DNA of 64,000 nt from Microstegium vimineum. Taxonomy: Eukaryota > Streptophyta > Magnoliopsida > Poales > Poaceae. Below, piece by piece: positions 1 through 11,738 of this stretch. The stretch is taken from NCBI GenBank assembly GCA_022036555.1, contig CM039126.1:35791090-35855089 (forward strand), written 5' to 3'. Every line of letters begins with the position of its first letter. Position 1 is the first letter of the stretch. The notes beneath the pieces are model-generated. The model was not told the DNA's origin, searched no databases, and worked only from the letters and a program-made list of their open reading frames with translations. The position numbers and the translations under genes were made by a program.

Positions 1-1255
1 GACAAAGGATAAATACTGATCAGCATATATGTAGCCACATAAGATAATGATAAGCAACTCAACAGATATTCTAGAAAGTCATTTGCATGAAATTAGGACG
101 AACTACAAAGATATTTCCTAAGTCATTCTTAACTATACAGTCTAGTATACTATGATTAGTGCAATTACACTTGGCAATCATGGCGAGATAAGATATATTC
201 ATATATAGTGAGTATTACTAAGGAAGATGAAGAACATATCAATCATTTCCCCGTAATAGAACTGCTCTGCCTGCCCTACAAACGGGATGAGGACTACAAA
301 GGACTCAACAGGACTGTCACTCCCGCGAACTACCTCACGATCCGGAATATAGGGTACAATCGTAGATAAATATGGTCTAGGCACCACGCCTACATAATAT
401 CTATCATTTACGCATTGTACAGATGGATAAATGCTATACGATCCTAAACATGCATATGATTCAGATCTAACTATGCCAAGCATATAATCATAATAAACTA
501 AGAACAATATAACTAAGAACATAAAGGAATAGAGTAAAGTCATAGACAATATAATGAAGTAGAGCAAAGTCATATTCATAATATTGAAGAACAAATGATA
601 AACAGGGAAAAACTAGATAGAGAATTACCAATAATCCTCCTGACAGATCCGGAAACCAATCGAAGATTGACTCCTTCTAGTTCTAATCCTATATAGCTAT
701 GCTAAACTAGAGATCTAGTTGATGTGGTGGCTCTAGGGCTTGATCAGGGACCTCTTCTCTTGAGATGGAATGAAATTAGGGTTTCTGGCTTTTTAGGTCT
801 CTTTTCGCAGGGTCAGGGGGCCTTCCTTATATAGCCTCCTCAAATGAACGTCGGCCGTCGGATCAAACCGACCTTGATGGAGGGCTTAGATGTAACCTCA
901 ATGGCGGTGGAGAGGTGGTCCCACAAGGCAGACCCTAATGGGCCTTTCCCTAGGGCGGCCGCCCCAAGGGGTAGGGCGGGCGCCCTGCCCCTGGGCCCGC
1001 TCGGCCTCTCGCTCCTTCCCGCGCCTTATTGAACCTTCTAGATTATTCTTTTTCGTACGAATGATAATTATCTCTATGTAAACATGACATGTGGGCCTTT
1101 CCTCCATATTTCCTGATATCCCCCTACAGAAACAGACATTCACCAAAACCCATGGAATTCTATTAGTTTAAACCTTATTTCTAGTTGTTGGTTTCATTTA
1201 GATCCTTATCCTTGTTTAGTTGACAGTTAATTTTAGTACTTAAGGACCGTCAACA
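1..1255 (-). repeat. LTR of Athila-like family D (truncated by window edge)
   Basis: This stretch matches 49081-49983 nearly base for base, apart from about 350 bases present here and missing there between the CTGCCTGCCCTA and TAATCCTCCTGAC blocks. The complete copy begins TGTTGAC and ends GTCAACA, so about 310 bases of this LTR lie left of the window. Orientation is minus, because the other copy has its polypurine tract just right of the LTR. The right flank is copia gag rather than element interior, so this is either a solo LTR or the 5' LTR of an element lying to the left. Open frames in it are not coding. Confidence 0.85.
827..833 (-). promoter_or_regulatory. TATA box of family D LTR
   Basis: The minus strand reads TATATAA here. 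It lies about 120 bases downstream of a 12-base GC palindrome, GGGCGGCCGCCC (953-964). The same arrangement recurs in the copy at 48771-49983. Confidence 0.55.
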
Positions 1256-1263
1256 GTGTTATA

Positions 1264-2011
1264 ATGCCAAAGTCACCTTTGAGCATATGTTGACAAACAA
1301 GAGACACTATGGTGACAAGAGTGGAATTGGTTTCCACAAGAGCAAGGGCAAGAAAGAGAAGAAGCAAGAGAAAACAAGCTATCTTATTTCATGTGCTTCA
1401 AGTGCCATGAAATGGGACACATTGCAAGTGCTTGCCCAAGCTAGATTGCTCAAGCTAAGCCACAAGTCAAGCCCCAAGCACAAAACAAGATCAACCATCA
1501 AGATGGTGATTTGGGGATGATGAAGAAAAAGAAGACAAGAAGAGGTGGCAAAGCAAGAGCAAGGCATCCAACTCCTATTCATGATGCCAACAAAATGATG
1601 ATGAGCAAAGATCAAGAGAAGAATCATTTGGCTCACATCAAGTGCTTCAAGTGTGAAGATATGGGACACTTTGCCTCGAAGTGTCCTACCAAGCTTGAGA
1701 TGAAGATGCAAGCACAAGAGAAGAGGCAAGACAATGAGAAGCACAACATGAGTAAGGAAGAAAAGGCTCAAGCAAAGAGAGTGTGCTACTCATGTCGGGA
1801 AAGGGGACACATGGCTAATTCATGTCCCCTAGGTATGACTTCTAAGCCTATTTCAATTGATGATGATCATATGCTTAGAAAGGATGGTAGTGGTACCTCT
1901 ATGGTTGCTATTGCAAAACACCCCGCTATCCATACTAAGGCATTGCCTAAGTATGTTGCTCCTAACTTGAGAGGACCCAAACTAGTTTGGGTACCATCAA
2001 CAAGTGGATGA
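1264..2011 (+). pseudogene. Copia gag C-terminal part with three zinc knuckles
   Basis: Gag packages element RNA in virus-like particles. Three CCHC knuckles are visible: CFKCHEMGHIASACP (near 1394), CFKCEDMGHFASKCP (near 1650) and CYSCRERGHMANSCP (near 1783). They are separated by Lys-rich linkers, and the frame ends in a stretch containing YVAPNLRGPKLVWVP just before a stop, typical of grass copia gag ends. The frame changes near 1385 and a TAG interrupts near 1442. The N-terminal capsid part is absent, displaced by the D LTR at 1255. No protease motif follows. The copia assignment rests on the Sirevirus context. Confidence 0.75.
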
Positions 2012-2424
2012 ATGTGTATAGGTACCATCAGCATTAGAGGCTTGATTCAATTGAACTCATAAATGTTCATCATATGATTGAATAAAGTAATGAAGCTTAG
2101 TCCTATTCTCATCCTAATGCCAAGTGAAAAGAATGAAGTCCAAATGCTACAACATACAAGTGCATGATCAAGTTTTGGTGGTTCATTGGATTGATTTGAA
2201 GGCTTGCAAATATTCGAGTTGAAGCTTGCTAATGGATTGATCATGATCTACTAAGGTATATCTCTTGTTGATCAAGTTCATTTGGGTGTGTATGAGATAT
2301 TTAAATTGGATATACACATAGTGCATATGAGTTGTTTGAATTGGATATATATGTATGCACTAGTTGCTTGCTATAAGTTGATTGAATGGATTAAATGCTT
2401 AGTGATCAAGTTTGTGTTGATTTG
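2012..2424 (+). other. Noncoding Sirevirus interior left of element A
   Basis: No coding signal. It continues directly into 16624 once element A and one copy of GATGG are removed. Confidence 0.6.
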
Positions 2425-2429
2425 GATGG
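2425..2429. repeat. Target site duplication of element A (left; right copy 16619-16623)
   Basis: GATGG precedes the left LTR and GATGG follows the right LTR. A perfect five-base duplication shows a single integrase-mediated insertion with both ends intact. Confidence 0.95.
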
Positions 2430-3824
2430 TGTTAACACTAGATTTTGGTGCGCTTAGGGAGATGACAGGTGGGCCAGTGCGTGGTAAATATTCAGAGGCA
2501 GGTATTCGGGTATTCGGCAAGTGTTCGTGCAGTCGGCTAGTTTCCTGAGGTTTGGCTAGTAATAGTGTGGTCGGCTATTCTGGGAGTAGCGGTTTTCCAT
2601 TGAGGAAAGCGACAAAAGCGGCAAGTAAGAGCCGAATCGGGTAACGGAGATTGCGACAATTAAGGAAATAAGAAGGGAATTGAAGACAAAGATATCATAT
2701 TTTTCCTTTAATATTTTGTAGTCGTGTCCTTTTAGGACTTATGTCATGACCAGGGTATAAATATAAACCCTTGGCCATTGTAAAAAACTATTCACAACCG
2801 ATACAATACAACCGGCCCTGTGCCAACTTCGAGTCCTTTGTCGTGTCGTCGACTTCTTCGAGAGGAATCATCGATCCGTCGATCTCCGTAAGTCCCAGCA
2901 ACCTTGTTATCAGGTCTAGTATCATGCGGTGGATTTAGATGTTGATGCGAGTAGTCTTGTTTGTTTTCAATGATCGTGCGTCGGATCTTTGCTTGACAAT
3001 CAAGAAGTCTTCGCTTATGTTTGGTTTATGAGTACACACCGTGCGGCAGGTGCTTGCTCGATATGCTTAGCAAAAGCAAGATAGTTATCAGCTCTATTAG
3101 ATTTGACAAGATCTAGTAGATTCATCAAGTTACTACGTGTTGCATGTTTTATATTTGTTATATATTTTTAACACTCTTTTGCCCAATCTAGATTGATATG
3201 GTTCAACTTTATTTTTTTCTTATAGATCTATTCTTGTTTTAATAGTTAATCATATTGTTCATACGAATAGATCTCACGGTCATAGTAGCCGAATTAGTTT
3301 AGATCTAGATTGTTACATGCTGCGGGTTCATACATGTTAACCACGTTTAAGCTTTGATAATGTTGGGTGTCGTGCGGCAGACGCATGCTTTAGATTAGTT
3401 TAATCGTGTTTACTTATATGTTCCTTCATCATGGACCCCAACTCGGTTGGATTGCCGAGCTTGGTTATGCTTTAACTCATAGTTAATTATGATTCGTCCA
3501 TACGTACTTTTTCATGCATGCACGTTCGGCTATCAACTTTTTCACATGCTTTGCGTTTGCCTTAGCCGAACGATCTATAAGACCTGTTGGCAGATAGCTT
3601 CTATAGCTATATGTCGTTGTAAGTGGCTTCAGGGCCGTATATATGGAACTGTCTGGTCTCACCCGACATGTTCCAGTTTTATATCTAATAATTTTCATCC
3701 CTTGTTAGTTTCAGGTCAAACTGACTGGCACATTTTCGGACTCCGAAACACCCGGGCACCGATTGAAGCTACGCTTTCCGGCTTGCTGTGTGTTAGGCAC
3801 AGTGCGTCACATTTTGTGTCAACA
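2430..3824 (+). repeat. Element A 5' LTR
   Basis: Bounded by TGTTAACAC and GTGTCAACA and repeated at 15225-16618. The two copies align throughout, differing by scattered substitutions and very short indels. Confidence 0.95.
2756..2763 (+). promoter_or_regulatory. TATA box of element A 5' LTR
   Basis: TATAAATA followed by a short leader, conserved at 15552-15559 in the 3' LTR. Likely start of the genomic transcript about 30 bases downstream. Confidence 0.6.
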
Positions 3825-3831
3825 CACTTTT

Positions 3832-3849
3832 TGGCACGCCCAGTGGGAC
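3832..3849 (+). other. Primer binding site of element A
   Basis: TGGCACGCCCAGTGGGAC starts seven bases after the LTR. It begins with TGG as required to pair with a tRNA CCA end. I cannot assign the tRNA with confidence. Confidence 0.6.
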
Positions 3850-3865
3850 TACACACTTTTTCTAG

Positions 3866-6059
3866 ATGGTTGAATTCGATAACAGTCAGGTTCTAGACGT
3901 GACTATGGATGAGTTGCCAGAAGACCTGAGAAATACAGTCCAGCAAGCATGTGATGAGTTTCAGTAGAAGTGCTTGCTGTCCTTTTCAAAGAATAAAAGC
4001 AACAAGGTTTTTCAGAAGCAGCAGCTTCCGAGAACTCTCCTTCCACATCAAACTGATTACACCGAAGAAGAAGATGCTCAGAAGATGTCTGAGATGGTTT
4101 ATAAAGCTATGAGTGAAACTCTGAGGAATCATCATACAACTTTTCTGAACACCTTTCGCTCAATCATGGTCAGTACTTTCGGTCCATCCGCTGATAAATG
4201 CTTTGAGGAAACCATTGGTCCAATGCAAGGACCGACATTGTTCAATATGCCGAAACGCCAGGAAAAAATTGCTGAAGATGGCGAGACGTCTGGCATGAAC
4301 CAAGGTGGGATGACTCCTCACCAGAAACAACAACACCCCATGACATATGGCCAACTGACATTCGGTGCAACGAGGAACATCCCACAATCGGCTTTCAAGG
4401 TGTCTCCAGCTGTGAACAGGTTGCAGAAAAATATGTATGGAGACGGATATTAGGAATTTGCCGATTACAATGCTTTTGACTCTTTCCCGAATCCAGGGTA
4501 TAAGAACTCTGCAGGTTTGGCTTTTGAAGGGCAGACACATGGAGCTCCAAACTCGAATATTGACCTTATCATGAACAGAATGGCGGATATGATGCAAAAT
4601 CAGTTTGGCCTAAAGCCAAAGAGCCAGTCCTATGCATACAAGTCCCCTTATCCAGAGTGGTATAACCGAGTTGCACTCCTTCCGAGAGTAAAACCTCCCA
4701 CAGACCTGACCAAGTTGTCTAGTTAGGATGATACTAGCACCATAGAACACATCAGCCAATACTTAATGCAGCTTGGAGAGGCATCCGCTGATGAAGCTTG
4801 GAGAATTCGGTATTTTCCGTTGTCTCTGACAGGGCCGACTTTCACGTGGTTCACGTCTCTGCCGGCTAATTCCATTGATACTTGGGCAGAATTGGAGCAG
4901 AAGTTTCATTCATATTTCTTTACAGGCACTAATGAGAAGAAACTAGTTGACCTTATGATCTTGAAGCAGAGAGCCAATGAAACACCCAGGAGTATCTCCG
5001 TAGGTTCAGAGAGACTAAAAACCTCTGCTATTCCTTAAACCTGCCAGATGACTAGTTACCAGGGATGGCAATAGCGGGCATGCAACCGAATGTCAGGGAG
5101 AAGCTGTTCGGCATGGACTTTGATGACCTTGGTCAGCTATCACAGCGATTAGCCATGATGAGCAATCAGACTCAAGGGTTCAGAAGAGACACCGTTTCCA
5201 GAAGGGTGATGTGGCTAATGAGATGTATCAAAGTTTTCTGGAGGAAGCAGCGGAGTATGATGATGAAGATGAAATAGCCGCAGCCGAATTAATCTGGGGG
5301 AAAGAACCAACTCAGGTCAGTCAACGCTGGTTGAGGCAGCAGAAGGGTACGTATGACTTTGATTTCTCCAAGTTAGACAAGCTGTTTGAGATGTTGCTCA
5401 AAGAAGGGCGTATCAAGTTGCCAGAAGGGCACCCCATGCTGCGCCCTGAAGGGGTGAGAGATAAAAAGTTTTGCGGTTACCACAATACCAATTCTGATTC
5501 CATCAATGATTGCCGAATATTCAGAATGCGGATTCAGAAAGCTATTCAAGAAGGGCATTTGAAATTTGATGGTAAGATGAAAGTTGATGCTAATCCTTTT
5601 GCACAGAACACAGTGTCCTTCTCCATGAACATGGTTGCTATAGAAAGCTCCAAAGACAAGGGCAAGGTGAAAGTGTTAACTTCAGATAGAGCTAAGAAAA
5701 CTGGTGCTGTTGACCCTGATCGGCAAATTACAAATGAAGAATTTCGGCAACAGGCTCGGTTCCAGAATGGCCGAACCGAAAGAGGGGAACCTTCTAAGCC
5801 CAGAGTCACGACACGGATTCTTTTGAACAAATGGCGATGGGAGCAAGAATGGTATCGGAAGCGAAGGTATTACGAGGAACAAGAGTTCATGGAGGAACAT
5901 CAGAGGTATGAGGAAGAGATGTACCAGAGGGAGCAAGAGTACATGAGAGAGCTGGAACAGTCTCATTGGGGATGCTCATTCTTTAAACATTGTTGGAAAG
6001 AAGGCTTGAAGCTGCCTACTAAAGATAATTGCCCTGAATGCAGTGACCAATATTCATAG
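3866..6059 (+). pseudogene. Element A gag (structural polyprotein), interrupted
   Basis: Gag forms the particle that encloses the element RNA. The start at 3866 (MVEFDNSQ) is the first ATG after the PBS. A capsid-type stretch (about 4766-5038) has the FPLSLTGPTFTWFTSLP block of plant retrotransposon gag. A Glu/Arg/Tyr-rich, probably helical segment (about 5830-5960) precedes a Cys-rich motif, CSFFKHCW then NCPEC (about 5972-6045), likely metal binding. In-frame stops lie at 3965, 4451, 4724 and 5053 and at 6057, each one transition from a Gln codon. Frameshifts fall near 4995 and near 5190. From 5211 the frame is open into the protease region. Confidence 0.85.
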
Positions 6060-7091
6060 TACAGGCAGTCTCGGGCCAACCGCTGTCCAGTCCATGAAAG
6101 GCTTAGAGCACGTTTTACTAAGGACGATCGGCGTGTAAAAATGGATAGCTCTGGAAATCGGCGAAGCAAGAGATTTGCCGATCAAGGGTGGATCCATTAT
6201 GAAGAAGGCGCTGAGGAAAAAGAGCTCCGTGAGTACGTGTGGCAGGAAGGACAATGGTGTCCACCAGGACTAAGAAAGAGCCAGAAAAGAAGGGTACAAC
6301 GCTTGAGGAACAAAGAGTTGGCACAGGCAGTTGCCGAAAAGAAACAAGTGTGGCGTCCTAAGGAAAAGCCTGACAAGCAAGACCGGTCGGCTGATGTGTA
6401 TATAGCTTTCTTTATTCCATTAGAGTTCTTAGCTCCAGAAAACCAGGATATACAAGAAGAAGTGTACTCAGATTTCGATGAGAGTGAGTATCATGATCTG
6501 ATGGCCCAACTTGTCCTAACCGAACGGGCAGTTTTCGATAAGCCGGCCAAACATCGACATTTGAAGCCACTTTATGTGAAGGGGTACGTCAATGGTAAAC
6601 CTCTTACCAAGATGTTTGTTGATGGAGGAGCTGCCATCAATATTATGCCTTATACCACCTTTAGAAAGCTCGGGATGACCAATGAGGAACTGCTAAAAAC
6701 TGACATGGTACTCAGGGATTTTGCTGACAATCCTTCTGACACCCGAGGAGCTATGCACATTGAGTTGATGATTGGATCAAAAACCTTGATTACTACTTTC
6801 TTTGTCATCGATGGCAAGGGGGGATACAGTATGCTCTTAGGGAGAGATTGGATCCATGCTAACTGCTGCATACCTTCAACCATGCATCAGGTTCTTATTC
6901 AGTGGATTGGAGATGATGTTGAAGTTGTTCATGCTGATGATTCGGTAAGTGTTGCTGCTGCGGAGCCCACTTACTGGGAATATGATGGCGTTGATTGTTT
7001 CTCTGGAAGAGTATGGGAAGAAGGTCCTGTGAATGTCTTCAACAAGGATCAACAGCCGATCCAAGCAGTCGGCTCTCAAAGCAACTTTTAA
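6060..7091 (+). pseudogene. Element A gag end and aspartic protease
   Basis: The same frame as 5211-6059 continues past the TAG at 6057. The protease processes the gag-pol polyprotein. Its active-site motif is at about 6620 (FVDGGAAINIMPYTTFRKLG). DGGA replaces the DSG/DTG of most families, and I recall this form from Tat elements. The second conserved part (LLGRDWIHA, near 6835) is present. The upstream part is Lys/Arg- and Gln-rich and may bind nucleic acid. The frame ends at 7089; pol continues in another frame after one shift near 7080-7130. Confidence 0.85.
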
Positions 7092-8600
7092 TGGAGAACC
7101 CGGTCAATGGCAACAAAGGAAAGGTGGGACGTGGCTTTATGTCGGCTGATAAGCTAGAGGAAATAAATGTTGGTGATGATATCAAACCAAGACCGATGTA
7201 TATCAGTGCAAATTTAGACCCAGAGTATAGATTGAAATTGATAAACCTTTTGAAAGAGTTAAAGAATTGTTTTGCTTGGGATTACACAGAAATGCCCAGA
7301 CTGGATCGTTCTATTGTTGAGCATCGATTGCCGATCAAGCCTGGGTATCATCCTTATAAACAACCTCCTCAGAGAATTTTGAAAGAGGAGGTATTGGCCG
7401 ATGTGAAAAAAGAAGTTGAAAGATTATTAGAAGCAAATTTCATTCGGCCATGCAGGTATGCAGAGTGGATTTCAAGTATAGTACCAGTATATAAAAAGAA
7501 TGGAAAGATAAGAGTCTGCATTGACTTTAGAGATCTCAATAAAGCCACTCCAATGTATGGTTACCCGATGCCGGTTGCGGATTTGCTTGTCGATGCATCG
7601 GCTGGTTATGAAGTCATCAGCTTTATGGATGGTAATGCTGGCTATAACCAGATCTTTATGGCAATAGAGGATATTTCAAAGACAACTTTCAGATGTCCTA
7701 GTCATATTGGGTTATTTGAGTGGGTTGTGATGACTTTTGGTTTAAAGAATGCCGGTGCAACTTATCAGAGAGCCATGAACTTTATTTTCTACGAGTTGAT
7801 CGGCAAAATTGTGGAGATTTATATTGATGATGTGGTGGTCAAATCCAGAAATCACGAAGGACATTTAGCTGATCTAAGGAGGACTTTGGAGTGCACTAGG
7901 AAGCATGGTTTAAAGATGAACCGAACAAGTGTGCCTTTGGAGTCTCAGCTGGTGAGTTTCTAGGATTTTTAGTCCATAAAGGAGGGATCGAAGTTGGTAA
8001 GAAAAGCATGGAAGCAATAGACAAGGTTATCCTTCCAACCAATCTCACAGAATTGCAATCACTGCTCGGCAAGATTAATTTTGTAAGAAGATTCATATCT
8101 AACTTGTCTGAAAGAGTTTTTCCTTTCTCTCCACTATTGAAGCTTAAAAAGGATCAAAAATTTGTATGGGGTGACGTACAACAGAAGGCTTTTGATGAAA
8201 TCAAAGAATACACGAAGGCACCACCTGTATTGGTACCTCCACAACTTAACAAGCCTTTTAAGTTATACGTGGCGCCCGACAGCCTAATGATAGGGTCGGC
8301 CCTCATGCAAGAGTTTGAGGGAAAAGAAAGAGTAATAGCTTACCTTAGCCGAAAACTACTAGATCCCGAAACAAAGTATTCGACTATGGAGAAACTTTGC
8401 TTGTGTGTATATTATTCATATACCAAGTTTCGGCACCACTTATTTAATGCTGAATGTGTGGTAGTTTCTGAATTTGATGTAATAAAACATATCTTATCAA
8501 TGCCAATTTTAAATGGTAGGATTGGCAAGTGGATTTTGGCTTTATCAAAATTTGAATTGAAGTACGAATCGGCAAAGGCAGTGAAGGGTCAAATTATTGC
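7092..8600 (+). pseudogene. Element A reverse transcriptase and RNase H
   Basis: These copy the RNA into DNA and remove the RNA strand. RT blocks in order: the KPGYHPYKQPPQR entry block (near 7340), VYKKNGKIRVCIDFRDLNKA (about 7485), FMDGNAGYNQI, MTFGLKNAGATYQRAMN, and the catalytic YIDDVVVKS (near 7823). A one-base deletion near 7921 shifts the frame, after which thumb and RNase H continue in the frame opening at 8008. RNase H has YLSRKLLDPETKYSTMEKLC and ends near IIADFV (about 8600). Only one frameshift separates the two parts, so decay is moderate. Confidence 0.9.
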
Positions 8601-9100
8601 CGATTTTGTTACCCATCATCGTGATCCTTCTGCTAACTTGATAAGTATTGCACCTTGGACTTTGTTTTTTGATGGTTCATCTTGTAGCAGAGGTGGTGGT
8701 GCTAGTATTTTCTTGGTTTCTCCACGAGGGGTAATTTTTAAATATGTCATCCCTATTAAATTCCATGTTACTAACAATCAAGCCGAGTATGAAGCGCTAC
8801 TTAGAGGGCTTTAGCTTCTTGTTGAAATAAAGGCTGTTGCTGTTGAGATCTTTGGAGATTCTGAGTTGGTAATTAACCAATTGCTCAGCTAATATGAATG
8901 CAAGAATGATATATTAAGAGAATATTATGAAGAGTGACGAGAGCTTTTGAAGAATTTCCAGGTAGCAACTTTGCATCATATCCCTAGGGGACATAATGAA
9001 GAAGCAAATAAACTGGCTCAAACTACTTAAGGATACCGAGAGGATCAAGAGATTAGCGCTTTGGATGAGAATCGGGTAATTTATGACTGGAGAAACGAAG
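8601..9100 (+). pseudogene. Element A second (archaeal-type) RNase H-like domain
   Basis: Motifs WTLFFDGSSCSRGGGASI (near 8656), TNNQAEYEALLRGL (near 8770), then FGDSELVINQL and a closing HIPRGHNEEANKLA stretch (near 8975) mark the additional RNase H-like domain found next to RNase H in Tat elements. It is in the same frame as integrase. Stops at 8812 (TAG), 8890 (TAA), 8935 (TGA) and 9028 (TAA) are all single transitions from Gln or Arg codons. There is no indel in this part. Confidence 0.85.
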
Positions 9101-10344
9101 TTACCGATTACTTAAAGAATCCATCGCAAAAAGTTTCTCGAAAGCTCAGATACAAAACCCTCAAGTTTGTGCTCCTTGATGATCAGTTGTACTATAAATC
9201 TATAGATGGGGTACTCCTCAAGTGTTTGAGTAAAGGATAGGCCAGAGAGCTGATGTATGAAGTACATGAGGGTGTGCGTGGTGCACATCAATTGACTTAC
9301 CGAATGAAGTGGATAATTAGAAGGACTGGTTACTTTTGGCCGACCATGCTTGAAGATTGCTTTGAATATTACAAGGGGTGTCAAGATTATCAGAGATTTG
9401 GCAACATTCAGAGAGCTCCAACATCGGCTTTGAACCCAATTATCAAGCCTTGGCCATTTAGAGGATGGGGCATGAATTTAATTAGTCAGATTAATCCTCC
9501 TTCTAGCAAAGGACATAAGTTTGTGCTGTTAGCTACTGATTATTTTACAAAGTGGGTTGAAGCTATTCCTTTGAAGAAGGTTACATCAGAAAACATGATC
9601 AATTTTGTTAAGGAGCATATAATTCACAGGTTTGGAATTCCTCAGACTATAACGACAGATCAGGGAACTCAATTCACTTCATCCGAGTTTTGTGATTTTG
9701 CCGAAGACATGGGAATCAAATTATATAATTCTTCTCCTTATTATGCACAAGCTAATGGCCAAGCTGAGGCATCAAATAAAATCATGATTAAAATTATTCA
9801 GAAGAAGATTAATGAAAAACCGAAGAAGTGGCATTCAGTTCTTAATGAGGCTTTATGGGCTTATCGAATGGCTTGTCATGGGTCTACTCGGGCGTCTCCC
9901 TACGAGTTGGTTTATGGGCATCATGCTGTGTTACCATGGGAGCTGCAATCAGGTTCTAGGCGAGTTACATTGCAAAATGATTTGAAGAAAGAAGATTATA
10001 AAGATCTGATGATGGATGAATTGGAGGATTTACATTTGGTTCATCTTAAAGCGTTGGAGAATATTGAGAAAAACAAATTACGTGTTGCCAAGTATTACAA
10101 CAGAAAGGTCAAAGAGAACCAATTTGCAGAGGGAGATTTAGTTTGGAAAACTATACTGTCGATTGGGACAAAGGATAAAGCATTCGACAAATGGTCTCCG
10201 AACTGGGAAGGACCTTTTCGGATAGTGAGGTGTACACCTGGTAATGCGTATATCTTGAAGACTCTACTGGGAGAAGAATTTACTAGAGCTATTAATGGGA
10301 GATTTCTTAAGAAATTTCATCCCAGTGTTGAGGTTGGTGCATGA
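9101..10344 (+). pseudogene. Element A integrase
   Basis: Integrase inserts the DNA copy. The frame is continuous with the preceding domains from 8008. A TAG at 9238 interrupts just before the zinc-binding region. HHCC region: HEGVRGAHQ (near 9265), then KGCQDYQ (near 9376), where the second Cys of the expected CxxC is Tyr. The catalytic core has the three acidic positions in ATDYFTKW (near 9535), TTDQGTQFTS (near 9655) and AQANGQAEASNK (near 9748). The C-terminal part has WSPNWEGPFRIVR and ends FHPSVEVGA. The lost zinc ligand and the stop make it inactive as read. Confidence 0.9.
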
Positions 10345-10370
10345 AAAGACTTAAGGAATTCTATGTGCAA

Positions 10371-10456
10371 AATAGCCGATGTTGAAACATCGCCTTTAGC
10401 CGAAAAAATACTCTAAGGACTTAGAGAATAGCCGACACGATATGTGTCGCCTTTAG
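10371..10456 (+). other. Two tandem hairpins with different but self-pairing stems, after pol
   Basis: Two units about 57 bases apart share flanks AATAGC and CCTTTAG but have different stems. Unit 1: CGATGT (10377-10382), loop TGAA, ACATCG (10387-10392). Unit 2: CGACAC (10433-10438), loop GATAT, GTGTCG (10444-10449). Three of six base pairs differ, yet both stems pair fully. They lie 27 bases or more after the pol stop, in the sense transcript. A structural RNA role is inference. Confidence 0.5.
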
Positions 10457-10620
10457 AGCAAAAAAATTTTAAACACAATCAAGGCGGTATCATACAGATT
10501 CAAGCAACAGTCGTCAGATTCATCATTCTCAGAAAGATCCATGACAGGAGAAACGAATGGAAACCACAGATTACATTTCACAAGACAGGTAGTTCTTTAC
10601 AGGAAATCCCTAATTACAAA

Positions 10621-11497
10621 CTACTCATCAAACAGCCTGTTGAGAACAGACTGGGCATCTGTGGCTTCAGCGATGGAGGTAGCATGGTCCTCGTAACTGT
10701 CCAAGAGATCATCGATGTCCTCGATCTCTTCTGGGGGCACGCCACCATGAAAGCCAGCTGGCATGAAGGAGAGGTCTTCGTTGGTCTGGGTGGACATCAC
10801 CGCTAGCCCCAGAGCTGTGCCGTGACGCACGCCTTGGATGACAGCCTGATCTATATGGCCGTCCGCATCATCAAGACGGGCCTTGGTAGTTTCTCCCTGG
10901 GCGTTCACCTTGTCGGCAATCTTGTTCGTCGCGATCTTCAGGCGCTCGACCTCTGCAGAGAGTGTTGAATAGAAGGACACCAATCGGGTGAATAGATGAA
11001 TCGGAGAAAGGGAAACGAAGAAGAGTTATTTGCACTAACCGGAGATGGCATCGCAAAACTGCTTCCGCTGGTTCTCCCACTCGAGTTGGTCAATGTCGTA
11101 TTGCTTGGAGATCTTCTCCAGCTCTCCTCTGGCCTCGTCCCTTTCGCCCCTGAAGGTAATCGCCTCCGAATGGGTATAAGGGACGTCCATGGCACCCGAG
11201 TCCAAATCCCAAGGTTAGGAATGGTAGGAGCCTGAAGACCCAGAGGAAACGGAGGAGCCGGATGATGGAGTCCCTGGCTCAGCTGCTGTTGCCGAAGGGA
11301 AAAGGATGCTATAACTGGAGGAGATAGACCTGATCCTGAGAAGCAAGAACAGAGCCAGGGTTAGAGAAATGAACATAAAACAAAACTGCAAGGGGGCAAG
11401 GAACCGACTCTCACCCGCGTTGCTGATTGCGCCATGCTCGACTCCCTTCAGCTTCCCCTTCGGCAGGGCGCTTGCCACGGTTGTCGCCGCCCACCAT
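10621..11497 (-). pseudogene. Antisense gene 2 of element A: three exons, coiled-coil-like acidic protein, one nonsense codon
   Basis: I reconstruct three exons from splice signals: 11497-11415 (start MVGGDNRG, donor GTGAGA), 11335-11040 (acceptor CTCAG, donor GTTAGT) and 10952-10621 (acceptor TCTGCAG, stop TAG). Phases fit at both joins, giving 237 codons including stop. Exon 1 is basic, exon 2 starts with a Ser/Gly-rich run, and the rest is charged and likely helical (ERDEARGELEKISKQYD), ending acidic (EEIEDIDDLLDSYED). One in-frame TAA (11217) is one transition from CAA. I recognise no named domain. It lies between pol and 3' LTR and runs opposite to gag-pol, downstream of a minus-strand TATA box. 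Introns can survive here because the sense genomic RNA does not present them in spliceable orientation (inference). Confidence 0.65.
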
Positions 11498-11660
11498 TGC
11501 TACTATGCATACTAGGCTTTCCTTTTGGATTGGTTTTGAGCAGTGCGCCATGCTCGACTCCCTTCAGCTTCCCCTTCGGCAGGGCGCTTGCCACGGTTGT
11601 CGCCGCCCACCATTGCTACTATGCATACTAGGGTTTCCTTTTGGATTGGTTTTGAGCAGA
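11429..11660. repeat. 116-base tandem duplication covering exon 1 of antisense gene 2
   Basis: 11429-11544 and 11545-11660 are nearly identical. The unit carries the ATG and almost all of exon 1. In the promoter-proximal copy the frame (ATG at 11613) meets a TAG after 33 codons, so it would act as an upstream ORF in front of the usable ATG at 11497. Confidence 0.85.
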
Positions 11661-11730
11661 AGAAGAGGAGGAAACAGAGGCAAAAAAATGTTTGACTGGA
11701 ACCGTTGACAGGGGTAGACGAAGGAAGGTT

Positions 11731-11738
11731 TATTTATA
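11731..11738 (-). promoter_or_regulatory. TATA box candidate for antisense gene 2
   Basis: The minus strand reads TATAAATA, about 118 bases before the outer ATG and 234 before the inner ATG. It sits in the 360-base gap between the end of antisense gene 1 and the start of gene 2, where a promoter is expected. Confidence 0.5.

Noticed and set aside
199..594. 131-codon minus-strand frame with hydrophobic start
   Set aside because: Lies within the D LTR, is absent from the other copy because of the 350-base deletion, and has no motif.
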